A stretch of DNA of 64,000 nt from Bacteroidota bacterium (GCA_021789975.1 JAJYIT010000011.1:1-64000), one strand, 5' to 3'. Counted from the first letter of the stretch, positions 1-10,032 are shown. Made by a program: numbers and translations. The notes: generated by a model not told the origin, from the letters alone.

Positions 1-102
1 AAACAGGAACAAGACGCAAAACAAGTAAACGATACGGGGAAACTCTTGCTTATTGGACTCGGCATTGCCTTACTTGCTGTTATTTTAAACAAAGCAAAAT
101 AA
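1..102 (+). CDS. C-terminal tail of a membrane-anchored protein (partial)
   Basis: Only the last 33 codons are in the window. They are hydrophilic at first (KQEQDAKQVNDTGK) and end in one hydrophobic helix (LLLIGLGIALLAVILN) followed by KAK and a TAA stop. This looks like a C-terminal transmembrane anchor. The stop overlaps the ATG of the next gene in TAATG, so the two are probably translationally coupled. The family cannot be named from so little sequence. Confidence 0.5.
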   Translation, partial: KQEQDAKQVNDTGKLLLIGLGIALLAVILNKAK

Positions 103-845
103 TGTTCAAGTATTATAAGCACGTTAAGCAAATCCCGGCAAACGTACGCGTCTTTTTCGAGGAAAAATACGGGAAATGGGAAGGAACTTGGAATGATCCT
201 GAGCTCCAGGTGCAAAGTAACCCGAGAATGTTCGCAAAGTCTGGTGAATACGATGATTTCATCACGTTCTGTAAACAGATGGGTAAGCAAGCTCTGCTCC
301 TCGTATTCGACCGCTACGAGGACGGTGATGATTTGGCGATCAATGCTATTGAGGATCTTACGCTTGATGGATACGGTGATTTGATGGGCCAAATCGTTGA
401 CGAAGGGAATAAACTCGCGCGAGCGGAACGGCTTACACCATCCCAGTCTGCGAACTGGACGAATTATGTTAAAGAGCTGCTGGCGAAAATTGATTTCTCG
501 GATTTGAAAGGCGCACTGCCTGATGGTTCCAAGTCTGAGTATGGTCAGAATGGATCAGTGCCTGATGAAATCCAGTTAAGACAGAACTATCCGAACCCAT
601 TCAACATGACTACCGTGATACGATTTGCGTTGCCTACCGACAATCTTGTTTCATTGAAGATTTATAATATGTTAGGTCAGGAAATTGCAGTCATTGCTGA
701 CAATCAATTGTTTGGTTCAGGATGGCACAACCTTTGGTGGAATGGGACTGATAAATCGGGCAAGATCGTTAGCACTGGAATATATCTTTACAGACTTGTC
801 GCAGGAAGCCGTGTCCTTACTCAAAAGCTGGCAATTATAAAATAG
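102..845 (+). CDS. Protein with type IX secretion C-terminal domain, no clear signal peptide
   Basis: 247 residues. The last ~85 form a Por-type sorting domain with a FlgD-like fold: QNYPNPFN at about residue 163, then LKIYNMLGQEIA and a GIYLYRL-AG strand before the final KLAIIK. The first 150 residues are soluble, charged and of no family I recognise. Such tails normally mark export through the outer membrane, but this protein has no hydrophobic N-terminal signal peptide. The preceding partial gene overlaps it by one base and supplies a transmembrane helix. Either the pair is coupled, or a frameshift or sequencing error has split one gene. A strong terminator follows the stop. Confidence 0.75.
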   Translation: MFKYYKHVKQIPANVRVFFEEKYGKWEGTWNDPELQVQSNPRMFAKSGEYDDFITFCKQMGKQALLLVFDRYEDGDDLAINAIEDLTLDGYGDLMGQIVDEGNKLARAERLTPSQSANWTNYVKELLAKIDFSDLKGALPDGSKSEYGQNGSVPDEIQLRQNYPNPFNMTTVIRFALPTDNLVSLKIYNMLGQEIAVIADNQLFGSGWHNLWWNGTDKSGKIVSTGIYLYRLVAGSRVLTQKLAIIK

Positions 846-860
846 TATTTGGAGTGACAG

Positions 861-903
861 GCGGGTGCTTCACGGGCATTCTATTGCGAAGCGCCCGCTT
901 TTC
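861..903 (+). terminator. Rho-independent terminator
   Basis: Stem GCGGGTGCTTC (861-871) pairs with GAAGCGCCCGC (888-898), with one G-U pair, and is followed directly by TTTTC. It separates the first gene from the propeller protein gene, which therefore likely has its own promoter. Confidence 0.8.
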
Positions 904-924
904 ACTGGAGTGAGCCAGACACCA

Positions 925-3123
925 ATGAAGATATTTCCTCTCTTTTTGTTTTTATGCCTTTCCGTTACTTCATCTGCGCGGAACCCGGAGTGTATCACTT
1001 ACACATATGGGGAAGAAATCTTAGCAATGGTCGATGACGGCGATTATTTATGGTTAGGAACAGATGGGGGGCTGGTAAAATTCAATAAGCGGACAGAAGA
1101 GAAACTTTTCTATAACAAAGCTAATACATCAAACGGGTTGATGGACAACCACATTCGGGCACTTGCGATAGACTCAAAAAAGAACCTTTGGGTTGGGACT
1201 GAATATGGCGGCGTTTCCAAATTCGATGGCGCTACCTGGCAAAACTTTAGGCCCGACAATTCGGAGTTGCCATACGAAGATGTTTCGTGTATCGCAGTTG
1301 ACAAAAACGATAGGGTGTTTATCGGCAACGGAGATTATTTGACGGTTTATGATGGTACAATATGGAGATCCTTTGAATTGGGAAATCCTCTGCTCTCCTT
1401 CTTTGGATTTAACAATATTGCGTTTGACTCCACCAATCGCGCTTGGATCACGACGAAACAAAGCGGGGCGAGTGAGTTATTTACATACTTAAATGATACG
1501 GTTTCCAAGATAGAAAATGATACGACTGGCTTTATAAACTCAATTGTCATCGATAAGGAAAATAATATTTGGTGTGGAAGCCCGTCAATGGGTCTGCTGA
1601 AGTTTGACGGAAGTCAGTTTGAAGTTTATGATACTGCCAATTCTAATATTCCTTCCAACAATCTTTCCGTTTTTGAAATAGATGAAAACGGTAATTTGTG
1701 GCTATTAGCCAACGGCGCAGTATGGAGATACGAAAAAGGGAATTGCACTGAATTTAGACCTAATATCCTGTTGCCGCCTCAAAATACTTTTGAGCCCCAC
1801 TCTGTAATCCTCGATCATTCCGGAATTTTGTGGATAGGAACGTTAGGAGAAGGGTTGTTGAAATACGATGACAAGAATTGGTACAAATATAAAGTCAGCA
1901 ACTCTGGTCTCTTGAACAACTTCCTAAATCTGATTGCTATTGACAGTGAAGGGGCTGTCTGGATCGTCTTTGGGCAGCCACGAGATTCAATACTAAATTT
2001 CGACGGAAGAAGTTGGTCATTCCGCGAAAAAGGAGACAAGAAGTTTTGGGCGAGTAATTTCGAGCTGCTGTATGATAGCGATTCAGTGCAAGTCTGGGCT
2101 GGAAAGAACATTCTTATCGAATTTGTCCAAACTCAATATAATTGGGCCGGCGTGTATAATGTAAAAAATCATCGCCATGGAACTCACATCAAATTAGATA
2201 AAGATGGTAACTTCTGGCAAGTAAGCTCTCGAGGTCTGTGGAAATATGATAAGTATTCATGGACCTTATTTAACTATTCAAATACGGGCATCGATTTCCA
2301 CTCGACTGGCACCGTCGCTTTTGATGATCGAGGGAATTTGTACGCAAATTCTGATATAGGAATTATCAAATACGATGGTACTCATTGGGAGGTATATCCG
2401 CGAAACATTGTTCTCTCTGACACACTGAACCATACAATTTCTGCTCTGGAAATAGACGCGGCAGGTAATATATGGTTAGGTACGGCGAATATTTGGGTCT
2501 CAGATGTCGTGTTGGGAGAAGGTTTGATAAGATTTGATGGTACAACTCTAACGAGATATAACTACCACAATTCAGGCATGCCCAACGCTGAAATTTTTGA
2601 TCTACATTTTGACAACAATGATAATTTATGGATAGGCACTGAAGGTGCTGGTCTGATCAAATTCGATTGCAAGGATAAATGGACGGCGTATAACTCGGAT
2701 AATTCAGGCATATTCTCAAGGTTTGCGGTCACACCGATAGAAGTTGACAGCCATGATAATATTTGGTTTGGCGCGTGGTGGGGAGGCTTGGGTGTTTTCC
2801 GTGAAGGTGGCGTAATTCTTCCAACCGAGGTACACCATGATCAGCCGCGACAAATTCCTCGGAACATTGCTCTCTTTCAGAATTATCCCAACCCATTTAA
2901 CCCGGCTACAGAAATCATATACCAGACTTCAGAGGTCAGATGGGTTACACTGAAAGTATATGATGTAATCGGCAGAGAAGTCAGGACACTGGTAAACGAA
3001 TTGAAGAGACCAGGAGAACATCAAGTCAAGTTTGATGCGAGAAGTCTGGCGAGTGGAGTTTATTTCTATACACTGAAGGCCGGAGAGTTTTATTCCACAA
3101 AGAAAATGATTTTGATCAGGTAA
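925..3123 (+). CDS. Secreted two-component-regulator-type beta-propeller protein with T9SS tail
   Basis: About 732 residues from the ATG at 925. That start begins a clean signal peptide (MKIFPLFLFLCLSVTSSA); in-frame codons further upstream would bury it. The body holds many copies of the Reg_prop repeat, seen as xxxLWVGTxxGGVxKFDGxxW (for example NLWVGTEYGGVSKFDG and NLWIGTEGAGLIKFD), which fold into a beta-propeller. The last ~85 residues are a type IX sorting domain (NYPNPFNPATE, VYDVIGREV, LASGVYFYTLKAG). In Bacteroides-type hybrid kinases such propellers form the periplasmic sensor, but here there is no membrane helix or kinase part. It is therefore probably a cell-surface or released protein; its ligand is unknown. 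Confidence 0.85.
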   Translation: MKIFPLFLFLCLSVTSSARNPECITYTYGEEILAMVDDGDYLWLGTDGGLVKFNKRTEEKLFYNKANTSNGLMDNHIRALAIDSKKNLWVGTEYGGVSKFDGATWQNFRPDNSELPYEDVSCIAVDKNDRVFIGNGDYLTVYDGTIWRSFELGNPLLSFFGFNNIAFDSTNRAWITTKQSGASELFTYLNDTVSKIENDTTGFINSIVIDKENNIWCGSPSMGLLKFDGSQFEVYDTANSNIPSNNLSVFEIDENGNLWLLANGAVWRYEKGNCTEFRPNILLPPQNTFEPHSVILDHSGILWIGTLGEGLLKYDDKNWYKYKVSNSGLLNNFLNLIAIDSEGAVWIVFGQPRDSILNFDGRSWSFREKGDKKFWASNFELLYDSDSVQVWAGKNILIEFVQTQYNWAGVYNVKNHRHGTHIKLDKDGNFWQVSSRGLWKYDKYSWTLFNYSNTGIDFHSTGTVAFDDRGNLYANSDIGIIKYDGTHWEVYPRNIVLSDTLNHTISALEIDAAGNIWLGTANIWVSDVVLGEGLIRFDGTTLTRYNYHNSGMPNAEIFDLHFDNNDNLWIGTEGAGLIKFDCKDKWTAYNSDNSGIFSRFAVTPIEVDSHDNIWFGAWWGGLGVFREGGVILPTEVHHDQPRQIPRNIALFQNYPNPFNPATEIIYQTSEVRWVTLKVYDVIGREVRTLVNELKRPGEHQVKFDARSLASGVYFYTLKAGEFYSTKKMILIR

Positions 3124-3142
3124 ACACTATCGGAGGTGTATC

Positions 3143-5260
3143 ATGACCACGGCAAGGAAAGTATTCATGTCCCTCTTCTTCTTGATGGGCTGTTTCTGCG
3201 GCGCGGGGGCGCAAAATCAATTCAGGACGATCTGGGCACCGGTTACCTCACTCTATAAGGGATCAGTCAACGATATTGTCTTCGACTCGTCAGGGCACAT
3301 GTTTATTTGTGCCGACGAGATGTACATATCTAATGACAGCGGAAAAACCGGCAGCACCTTTCTCCGTAAGAAAGCTACCCAATCCTTTGTCGGACCGGAA
3401 AATTCCATCTATGTCTCAGCGGCAGATGGATTATTCAGATGGGTATTGTCGAATTCACACTGGACAAAGCTTACCGGAATAATTCCCGACGGCATGGCGT
3501 TCGGAAAGAATGGGACGAGTTTCATTGGCTCTGATAGCGGATTATTCTATTCTTCCAATTCAACAGACTGGACTCAAATCAAAGATTCGGATTTGGATTC
3601 CGCCGCCATTACCGGCTTCTGTGTAGATGCCGCAGGCCGAATCTATGCGGCAGGCTATCTCCAGCAGCCGCCCTACGTCTCGTCACCGCCCGCTGCGCGT
3701 CTCTACTTCACCGACGATAACGGAGCAACATGGCGCAAGTATTGTTTTGCTGATTCGCTTCATACAACTTTCAGCTCCGCCGTCTTCGTGACGAGTGACG
3801 GCAAAATCCTGTTTGCGATTTCTTCGATGGCGTTTATATCCGAAGATGACGGACATTCATGGAAGGCTCAGGGAACGGCGCATGTAGAGTGCCGGACGAC
3901 TATTCTGAGACACGATACGTTATATGCTATCTCTTCGTTGGGACAATTGCTCAGAAGCGCCGACTATGGTGAGAGTTGGGAGATGCTTTATCAGACGCCG
4001 GCAGGTGGTTTGAGGTGTGTAGAGGTACTCAATTCAGGACAAATGTATCTTAGTACAGCAAGCGGACTGTTGATTTCAAATGATCACGGGAAAACATGGA
4101 AGCAGACTTTGTACGTAAACGTCACCGTCCCTGCTCTTTGCATTGCATTTGGCTGGGATGGGAATCCAATAATTGGCACAGAGAACGGAGTCTATCGTTC
4201 TACTGACGGCGGCGAAACATGGCAGGAGTCCGGCCTGCAAGGAATATCCGTCGTCGGGCTGACCAAGAATCCGAATGGATATCTGTTTTCCGCAATGGTC
4301 GATTCCGGCGTGTACCGTTCCGGCGACACTGCAAAGAGCTGGAACAAGCTTGAGGCGAATTTTGCCACTTCGATTCCGGCAAAGTCGGGTCTTGTCGCGA
4401 TCGATTCAACAGGAACTATATACTATGCCATCGCTAATCAAATCTTTAAATCGACAGATGACGGAGGAAGTTGGGGTAATGTTTTCACTTTTCCGATCCC
4501 TTATGTCAGAATCCTTTCGGTCAGTAGGGGCCAAAATATTTTTGCGGTGCTGGACAGCATCGGGATCTTACGCTCGACAGACGGTGGAATAAACTGGAAT
4601 GATGCGGGTAAAGGCCTGCCGTACAAAGTTGTGACTTCTTTTGTAACCAGCGGAGATTATCTGTTCGCTGCTTACAAGGGGGTATATCGAACAACGGAAA
4701 ATGAGATGAGCTGGCAATTGGCCGGGCTAAAGGACTTCTTTGTCGAGAAGCTATCGACCGATCAGGAAGGAAATCTCTTTGCTTTTACATCCGCAAGTGG
4801 AACACCCGGCAAGGAAATATATTTATCCACAGATCTCGGAGAATCGTGGAACAAAATCGACTGCATGTTAACATGCGATGACCTGGTCTCCATAGAAATA
4901 GATAGCGGTTACATTTTTGCGGTGACTAAAGACGGCGTGCTCTTGAAAGGCACCGGTAAGGTGACTTCTGTTCCGAGCGGCAGCGTACCGATTCCAACTT
5001 CATTTGCTCTTCATCAGAACTATCCAAACCCGTTCAACCCGACAACGAATATCGAATATCGGATTGCGAATTCCGGATTTGTGTCGCTGAAGGTATATGA
5101 CGTGCTTGGAAGAGAAGTGGCGACATTACTGAATGAAGTCAGGAAGCCGGGAGGATATCAGATCACGTTTGATGCGAGAGGTCTCGCGAGCGGAGTATAT
5201 TTCTACAGGCTTACTGCAGGCGGGTTTAGTCAGGTCAAGAAGATGCTGCTCACAAAATAA
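3143..5260 (+). CDS. Secreted BNR/sortilin-like propeller protein with T9SS tail
   Basis: 705 residues with a signal peptide (FMSLFFLMGCFCGAGAQ). Repeats of the type STDGGxxW (YRSTDGGETWQESG, LRSTDGGINWNDAG, YISNDSGKT) are Asp-box/BNR motifs of the VPS10/sortilin or YCF48-like propeller fold. The C-terminal ~85 residues carry NYPNPFNPTTNIEY, VYDVLGREVATLLNE and LASGVYFYRLTAG, the type IX sorting signal. It begins 19 bases after the previous gene, behind a good ribosome site (CGGAGG), so both are probably one transcript. No catalytic residues are evident; a surface binding or adhesion role is inference. Its 3' end overlaps the convergent DUF4926 gene by about 30 bases. Confidence 0.85.
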   Translation: MTTARKVFMSLFFLMGCFCGAGAQNQFRTIWAPVTSLYKGSVNDIVFDSSGHMFICADEMYISNDSGKTGSTFLRKKATQSFVGPENSIYVSAADGLFRWVLSNSHWTKLTGIIPDGMAFGKNGTSFIGSDSGLFYSSNSTDWTQIKDSDLDSAAITGFCVDAAGRIYAAGYLQQPPYVSSPPAARLYFTDDNGATWRKYCFADSLHTTFSSAVFVTSDGKILFAISSMAFISEDDGHSWKAQGTAHVECRTTILRHDTLYAISSLGQLLRSADYGESWEMLYQTPAGGLRCVEVLNSGQMYLSTASGLLISNDHGKTWKQTLYVNVTVPALCIAFGWDGNPIIGTENGVYRSTDGGETWQESGLQGISVVGLTKNPNGYLFSAMVDSGVYRSGDTAKSWNKLEANFATSIPAKSGLVAIDSTGTIYYAIANQIFKSTDDGGSWGNVFTFPIPYVRILSVSRGQNIFAVLDSIGILRSTDGGINWNDAGKGLPYKVVTSFVTSGDYLFAAYKGVYRTTENEMSWQLAGLKDFFVEKLSTDQEGNLFAFTSASGTPGKEIYLSTDLGESWNKIDCMLTCDDLVSIEIDSGYIFAVTKDGVLLKGTGKVTSVPSGSVPIPTSFALHQNYPNPFNPTTNIEYRIANSGFVSLKVYDVLGREVATLLNEVRKPGGYQITFDARGLASGVYFYRLTAGGFSQVKKMLLTK

Positions 5261-5496
5261 CCGGGCAGAGTCAAGGCAAATTCCCCGCTCTTTCTGACGA
5301 AGTTTTCTTGGAAAGCCCGCACTTGAGAAGCTTCCGCCGTGACCAGGCCGGCGGTGTCGCCTCTGGGTGTTGTGAATTCCACTTCGTAAGCGAGTCTATC
5401 GTGATAAATATGAACCATAATTCCCACGTCGCCGATTCTCAATTCATCGGCAAGCTTTGCCGTCCTCAAAACGACCCGCTCGTGTGCCTCAGTCAT
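5230..5496 (-). CDS. DUF4926-type small protein
   Basis: 88 residues. The core (VVLRTAKLADELRIGDVGI, then YEVEFTTPRGDTAGLVT) matches the DUF4926 pattern: a short SH3-like barrel with G-D-V-G and YEVEF. Such proteins are usually about 70 residues and often lie near toxin-antitoxin or restriction genes; their function is not known. The C-terminal 30 residues run into the convergent gene on the other strand and may be an extension caused by loss of the original stop. No partner gene is visible beside it. Confidence 0.6.
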   Translation of the reverse strand: MTEAHERVVLRTAKLADELRIGDVGIMVHIYHDRLAYEVEFTTPRGDTAGLVTAEASQVRAFQENFVRKSGEFALTLPGYFVSSIFLT

Positions 5497-5633
5497 GGTA
5501 ATCTCGCTCTGTTGAAATTATGCTGCTACGGTTGACCAAATTGTCCTAATCATTCTTGCTCTAACCAATTTCCTATTCGAACAGATGAAGAAAGCTGTTT
5601 TGAACCGGGCAAAGGCGAATCTACAAAAAACGC

Positions 5634-7046
5634 CTATCCATCTCTCAGCCTGGACAGATCTATTCCATGCTTCTTCACGAGGTTTTGTATCTGCCGCCTG
5701 TCGTAGCCACTCGTCCTTGCGGCCTCCGAAATATTTCCGCCTGACTTCTCAATCAGGTTGAGGAGAAATTGTCTCTCGAGATCCATCAGGACTTTCTCCG
5801 TTCTTCTCACCTTTTCCTTTTGCAGCTCTTCTTTCGTTGCCGGCACATGCTCGGTGAGGGGCCCGACTGACTCGCGGATTTCGGCGGGAAGGGAATCGAT
5901 GGTTATCTGTCCGCCGCGCGCGAATATCATCGACTGCAATACGACGTTCTCCAGCTCGCGCACATTTCCGGACCAAGAATGGAGTCTCAGGATTTCCATG
6001 GGATCGGGATCAATCCCAGTGATTGTCTTCCTTGCCGTATCTCCATGCTTGGTTATGAAATGCTGGACCAATAGCGGAATATCTTCTTTTCTCTCGCGGA
6101 GAGGCGGAACGTGCAGATAGACTACCTTCAGTCTGTAATAGAGGTCTTTCCTGAAGCGGCCGCTTTCGACGTCGTCTTTGAGATTCCGATTGGTTGCCGC
6201 GACGACGCGTGCTGCTGATTGGAGGAAAGTCGTTCCGCCGACCCGCGTGAATTGCCGGTTCTCAAGGACGTGGAGGAGTTTCACCTGCAGATCGAGCGGC
6301 ATCTCTCCTATCTCATCTAAGAAGATCGTGCCGCCTTCAGCTAACTCCAATTTCCCCTTTTTGGTATTGACTGCACCCGTGAAGGCCCCCCGCTCGTGTC
6401 CGAAGAGCTCGCTCTCGAAAAGCTCGTGAGGGATAGCGCCGCAGTTCACTTCTATGAATGGTCCTTCAGACCTTGCGCTCATTCGATGAAGAGCCCTCGC
6501 GAACAATTCCTTTCCGGTTCCGGATTCACCCTCGATTAGGACCGAGGCGTCGGTAACCGCTACTTCTTTCACGAGTCCGATTAGCGACCGCATTTCCGGG
6601 TTGATTGTAATGATGTCCTGCGGAACCTCATATTCTTTCAGCCTGTCCTTTAATGACCGGTTCTCCTGGAGCATCGAGCTGTACTCTACAGCCCTTTTAA
6701 CAACCAGCTCCGCATCTTCGATCTTGATCGGCTTAAGGATATAATCGTATGCGCCCGCTTTCATCGCCTCGACCGCGTTCTCTACGCTCCCGAACGCTGT
6801 CATTACCACGACAGGGATCCAGTCGGAATTCTTCCTGACATGTCTGAGGAGTTCTATCCCCGACATTTCAGGCATCTTCACATCGGTCAGAACGGCATCG
6901 ACCCGCTCCTTATCCAAAACTTTCACTGCTTCGGCGCCATTCTTCGCCACCAGCACGTCATACCTGTCCTGAAAGTTTATCTTCAGGACTTTCCATGCCC
7001 GCTCCTCATCGTCGACGATGAGCAGCTTCGGTTTCTCAGTTTTCAT
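5634..7046 (-). CDS. Sigma-54-dependent response regulator (NtrC family)
   Basis: 470 residues with the full three-part build. The receiver domain (1-120) has acidic residues VDDEE and phospho-acceptor Asp55 in [11 protein letters not shown]. The AAA+ domain (about 145-385) has Walker A GESGTGKE at 173-180 and the sigma-54 contact loop GAFTGA at 220-225. A Fis-type helix-turn-helix lies near 430-465 ([20 protein letters not shown]). It lies one base after the stop of the histidine kinase gene at 7048-9180, its cognate partner. Phosphorylation should let it activate a sigma-54 promoter; I found no convincing -24/-12 site inside the window, so the target is unknown. Confidence 0.95.
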   Translation of the reverse strand: MKTEKPKLLIVDDEERAWKVLKINFQDRYDVLVAKNGAEAVKVLDKERVDAVLTDVKMPEMSGIELLRHVRKNSDWIPVVVMTAFGSVENAVEAMKAGAYDYILKPIKIEDAELVVKRAVEYSSMLQENRSLKDRLKEYEVPQDIITINPEMRSLIGLVKEVAVTDASVLIEGESGTGKELFARALHRMSARSEGPFIEVNCGAIPHELFESELFGHERGAFTGAVNTKKGKLELAEGGTIFLDEIGEMPLDLQVKLLHVLENRQFTRVGGTTFLQSAARVVAATNRNLKDDVESGRFRKDLYYRLKVVYLHVPPLRERKEDIPLLVQHFITKHGDTARKTITGIDPDPMEILRLHSWSGNVRELENVVLQSMIFARGGQITIDSLPAEIRESVGPLTEHVPATKEELQKEKVRRTEKVLMDLERQFLLNLIEKSGGNISEAARTSGYDRRQIQNLVKKHGIDLSRLRDG

Positions 7047-7047
7047 T

Positions 7048-9180
7048 TCAGGCGTATTCTTTCATGTTTTCGAATCTGATAGTGAAGATTGTCTCACCCT
7101 TCCTGGAGACAATCCTGATCTTCCCTCCAAGAGCATCCGCGATGTTGTGGGAAATACTTAATCCCAGACCCGTGCCAGTATCCTTTGTCGTGTAAAAAGG
7201 CTCGAATACTTTCTCCCGGTTATCTTCGGATATCCCGATCCCGTTGTCGGAGACGGATATTTCGAGACCTCCCTCTCCGGAGGCCGCCGAAAAGGACACA
7301 ATTCCTTCGGTACAGTCAAAATCGTTATCCGACTTGCACCTCTCTTTGATTGCCTCAACCGCGTTGATTCCCAAATTGAAAAGAAGCTGGTACATAAGGT
7401 CGTGATCGGTTGAGATGGTGGCGGGAATGGACCTGGGAGATATTTCAACGTCTATGCTTCCTGCCGTGGAAAGGATAGCTGCACGCGCTTTTTCAAGAAT
7501 CTCCTGCAACGAAATGTTCTCGTTCTTCGGAGCCCTTAATTTCGAAAGGCTTAGAAAGTCCGTCAGTATCTTGTTAAGTCTGTCAGCCTCGTCCACGATG
7601 AACTGCTTAAGTTCTTTCTCCTCATCCTTGCTCAACTCCTTCTTCAGAAGAGTCTGCGCCGATGCCGACATGACGTTCAGAGGGTTCCTGATCTCGTGTG
7701 CAACGCCTGCCGTCAGCTGTCCCAGGGAAGCGAGGTGCCGGACGCGGAACTCTTCCTGCTCCTTCTCGCGCATGTTCTCGATGGCGAGGTTCCGCTGGTA
7801 CGCGGTAGCGACCTCGTTAGCGAATATTGAAAGAGCGTCTATCATCTCTGCCGTGAATTCCTGCCCGGATTTTCTTACTGAGATCGCCAGGACACCGATC
7901 AGCTCGTCTGCCGAAAGCAGGGGAAAGAGAATCCGTACACCTTTCGACTCCAATATCGAGCCCACCCCGCCGTCGATATTCCTGCGGTCGATATCGTAGA
8001 ACTCGACGGGCCGCTTTACACGTTTGAGGTGTTGAACAAGGAAACAGTCGTCATTGAGTTGCAGCCCGCCCGGCCCGTCCTTCCATTCTGAAAAACGCGG
8101 CTCTTCCGGACTACCACCTTTGAGAAGTATGAGCACATTCTGGATGTGGAATTGGCGCAGGAGGAAGGTCTCGACGCGGCGGAAGAATTCATCCGGCGGA
8201 AGGTAAATTGAGATTGCACGTGAGAAGGTGACCATATTATGGCGGTAACGGTTGAGATCTCGGCTCATAAGATTATCGAGCGTTTTGCGTATTCTCGACT
8301 CGAGAGGTCGGATCAAAAGCACGAGTACAAAAACGAAGAGTGCGTTAGCCGCATAGGAGCTGATCTTGAGATAGTTCAGAAGTCCTTCCGTGACAGCCTG
8401 AACCCCGAGGAAGTAAATAGTGAGAATGATGGATGATGCAAGCGAATATGCAACGCCGCCCCTTATCGTGCGCGGCGAATCGAACATCCGGCCGCTGAGG
8501 ACTGCCGCAGCGAAGAACCCACTGACGACAAACGACAGGATTGTGGAAGACGTGTAGAAGTAGAATGTTCCCTGAGCGAACCTCTCCACGATGAAGAGAA
8601 GCACAGAGAAGAAAAGGAAAATCAGTCCGCCGTAGAGAAAGAGTCGAGCGCGGCGTTTCTGTGTGGTTGTCCTCAACTCCGGAATCTTCCTGATCATTAC
8701 CATCGAGCCCCAGACAAGATACGCAAAGTAGGTTGCCAGCAGAGATATGGACTGGAAATCCTGACGGATCACTATCCGGTAGAAGTAAACGGTTCCAGAT
8801 GTGGAAAGGGAGACTAGTTCGATATGAAAATGCGGGAAAGACGATACCAGAAACGCTATCGGTACTGTGAAAACAGCGGCGTAAAAAACCGGCCTGCTGG
8901 TTACGCTGGAGATGTCTCTCGGAAAATGGTAAGCGGAGATTACATAAATCGCCGGTATGATAAATATGACCCGGTAGAGTATCTGGGCGGCAAGCGTCGC
9001 GCCTTCCTGGTTGCCGCTTGCCAGGATGAATATTTCCGAGATGTTCCATAATGCGAAGCTGAGGACGAACGCAGATATCCACCGGTTGACCGCCGATTTA
9101 GGATTTCCAAAGAATACCACGAAAGCCATCGTCACGTTTATGACGAATGCTGCAACGGCAGGGAAGGAGTAAATGTTCAT
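7048..9180 (-). CDS. Membrane sensor histidine kinase with GAF domain
   Basis: 710 residues. The first ~300 contain some eight hydrophobic helices in a multi-pass N-terminal sensor region. A GAF-like domain spans about 320-465. The HisKA box is near residue 490 ([14 protein letters not shown], His as phospho-acceptor). The HATPase_c domain has the G boxes [11 protein letters not shown] and [12 protein letters not shown]. The layout resembles PrsK of exosortase systems, but no exosortase or PEP-CTERM gene is seen here, so that name is not used. The response regulator follows after a single base. The signal sensed is unknown. Confidence 0.93.
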   Translation of the reverse strand: MNIYSFPAVAAFVINVTMAFVVFFGNPKSAVNRWISAFVLSFALWNISEIFILASGNQEGATLAAQILYRVIFIIPAIYVISAYHFPRDISSVTSRPVFYAAVFTVPIAFLVSSFPHFHIELVSLSTSGTVYFYRIVIRQDFQSISLLATYFAYLVWGSMVMIRKIPELRTTTQKRRARLFLYGGLIFLFFSVLLFIVERFAQGTFYFYTSSTILSFVVSGFFAAAVLSGRMFDSPRTIRGGVAYSLASSIILTIYFLGVQAVTEGLLNYLKISSYAANALFVFVLVLLIRPLESRIRKTLDNLMSRDLNRYRHNMVTFSRAISIYLPPDEFFRRVETFLLRQFHIQNVLILLKGGSPEEPRFSEWKDGPGGLQLNDDCFLVQHLKRVKRPVEFYDIDRRNIDGGVGSILESKGVRILFPLLSADELIGVLAISVRKSGQEFTAEMIDALSIFANEVATAYQRNLAIENMREKEQEEFRVRHLASLGQLTAGVAHEIRNPLNVMSASAQTLLKKELSKDEEKELKQFIVDEADRLNKILTDFLSLSKLRAPKNENISLQEILEKARAAILSTAGSIDVEISPRSIPATISTDHDLMYQLLFNLGINAVEAIKERCKSDNDFDCTEGIVSFSAASGEGGLEISVSDNGIGISEDNREKVFEPFYTTKDTGTGLGLSISHNIADALGGKIRIVSRKGETIFTIRFENMKEYA

Positions 9181-9222
9181 TTCAACTCCTACTTTGTGTG
9201 GCTTCCTGGCGGCTCAGTCTGA

Positions 9223-9295
9223 AACCACTAAGACACGAAGACACCAAGGTGATAGTCCGAATGAAATTGGTTCGTGCCTTAGTGACTTGGTGGTT
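9223..9295. repeat. Intergenic inverted repeat with 8-base internal period
   Basis: The two arms are near-complements. Left arm reads AACCACTAAG, ACACGAAG, ACACCAAG; the right arm, reverse-complemented, reads AACCACCAAG, TCACTAAG, GCACGAA. Each arm is a run of the octamer RCACNAAG with the N varying. A copy of the same family lies at 12959-13022. Such repeats are known informally from many environmental genomes and have no agreed function. Confidence 0.7.
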
Positions 9296-9342
9296 GATGT
9301 TCTTTTGACTTGACATCGCTCTTCCTTCGCGTTAACTTAGCA

Positions 9343-9358
9343 AGTAATCACTCACTTG
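9343..9358. promoter_or_regulatory. Palindromic operator-like site, copy 1
   Basis: AAGTAATCACTCACTT, a 16-base imperfect palindrome with AAGT/ACTT ends, 11 bases before the ATG chosen for the TetR gene. Its reverse complement matches the site at 9992-10007 in 14 of 16 positions. The site supports autoregulation by the TetR protein and a start downstream of it. Confidence 0.6.
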
Positions 9359-9369
9359 TCAAGACCAAA

Positions 9370-9972
9370 ATGAAGATGGAAAGAAAGTCGACCGAAATAC
9401 GCCAGGAAGAAATAAGAAGAGCCTTCCTCGATCTCATCGACCGCGAAGGTCTCCATAATCTATCCACGAGAAAGATAGCCGACAAGGTCGGCGTCTCGGA
9501 AGGCGCTCTCTTCAGGCATTTCAAGTCCAAGCGGGATATCATGCTTTCGATCATAGATGGGGTCGAAGATGTCCTCATGAAATCGCTCCGCGCAGTTGCA
9601 ACCGAAGATTCTTCCTCCGCTGATCGGCTCTTCAAGTTTCTATGTGTGCATGTCCGGTATCTTATTGAAAACAAGGGCATTACAATGCTACTATTTTCCG
9701 AAGCTGCGCACTCCAATGATCCGGAGCTCAAGGCCCGCATGCTCAAGATCCTGAATTCTCAGAAACAGCTCGCTAAGAAGATCATCCAGGACGGCATCGT
9801 TGCGGGGGAATGGGATGGTTCGCTGCAAGTAGAAAACGTCGCCACGCTTTACATGGGGATCCCGATTTCCCTGAACATAGAGCTCATCCTGAGTCCATCC
9901 GGAGTAAATACTGAAAACTTCTGCAAGAAAATGATGTGCATCCTGGAGCGGGCTTTGAAAAAGTCGGACTAA
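9370..9972 (+). CDS. TetR/AcrR family transcriptional regulator
   Basis: 200 residues from the ATG at 9370; a longer reading from 9310 would run through the operator-like site, so the shorter start is preferred. The N-terminal helix-turn-helix is typical: LSTRKIADKVGVSEGALFRHF followed by KSKRDIMLSIID. The all-helical C-terminal ligand domain is not diagnostic. Matching palindromes lie just upstream of this gene and just upstream of the FmdE gene, which strongly suggests it represses itself and the downstream FmdE-permease genes. The inducer is unknown. Confidence 0.9.
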   Translation: MKMERKSTEIRQEEIRRAFLDLIDREGLHNLSTRKIADKVGVSEGALFRHFKSKRDIMLSIIDGVEDVLMKSLRAVATEDSSSADRLFKFLCVHVRYLIENKGITMLLFSEAAHSNDPELKARMLKILNSQKQLAKKIIQDGIVAGEWDGSLQVENVATLYMGIPISLNIELILSPSGVNTENFCKKMMCILERALKKSD

Positions 9973-9991
9973 AAAATTTGCTTAATCAGGT

Positions 9992-10007
9992 AAGTGATTG
10001 ATTACTA
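9992..10007. promoter_or_regulatory. Palindromic operator-like site, copy 2
   Basis: AAGTGATTGATTACTA lies between the TetR gene and the FmdE gene, 26 bases before the FmdE ATG. It is a near-exact inverted copy of the site at 9343-9358. A clear ribosome site (AAGGAG, 10020-10025) follows. Confidence 0.6.
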
Positions 10008-10032
10008 ACTACTAATATCAAGGAGAATCAAG

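Noticed and set aside
7048-9180. PrsK/PrsR pair of an exosortase system
   Set aside because: The architecture is similar, but no exosortase, PEP-CTERM protein or exopolysaccharide genes lie nearby.
5497-9300. Sigma-54 -24/-12 promoters for the response regulator
   Set aside because: TGGCAC-like words occur inside genes but none has the correct spacing to a TTGC word in an intergenic region.
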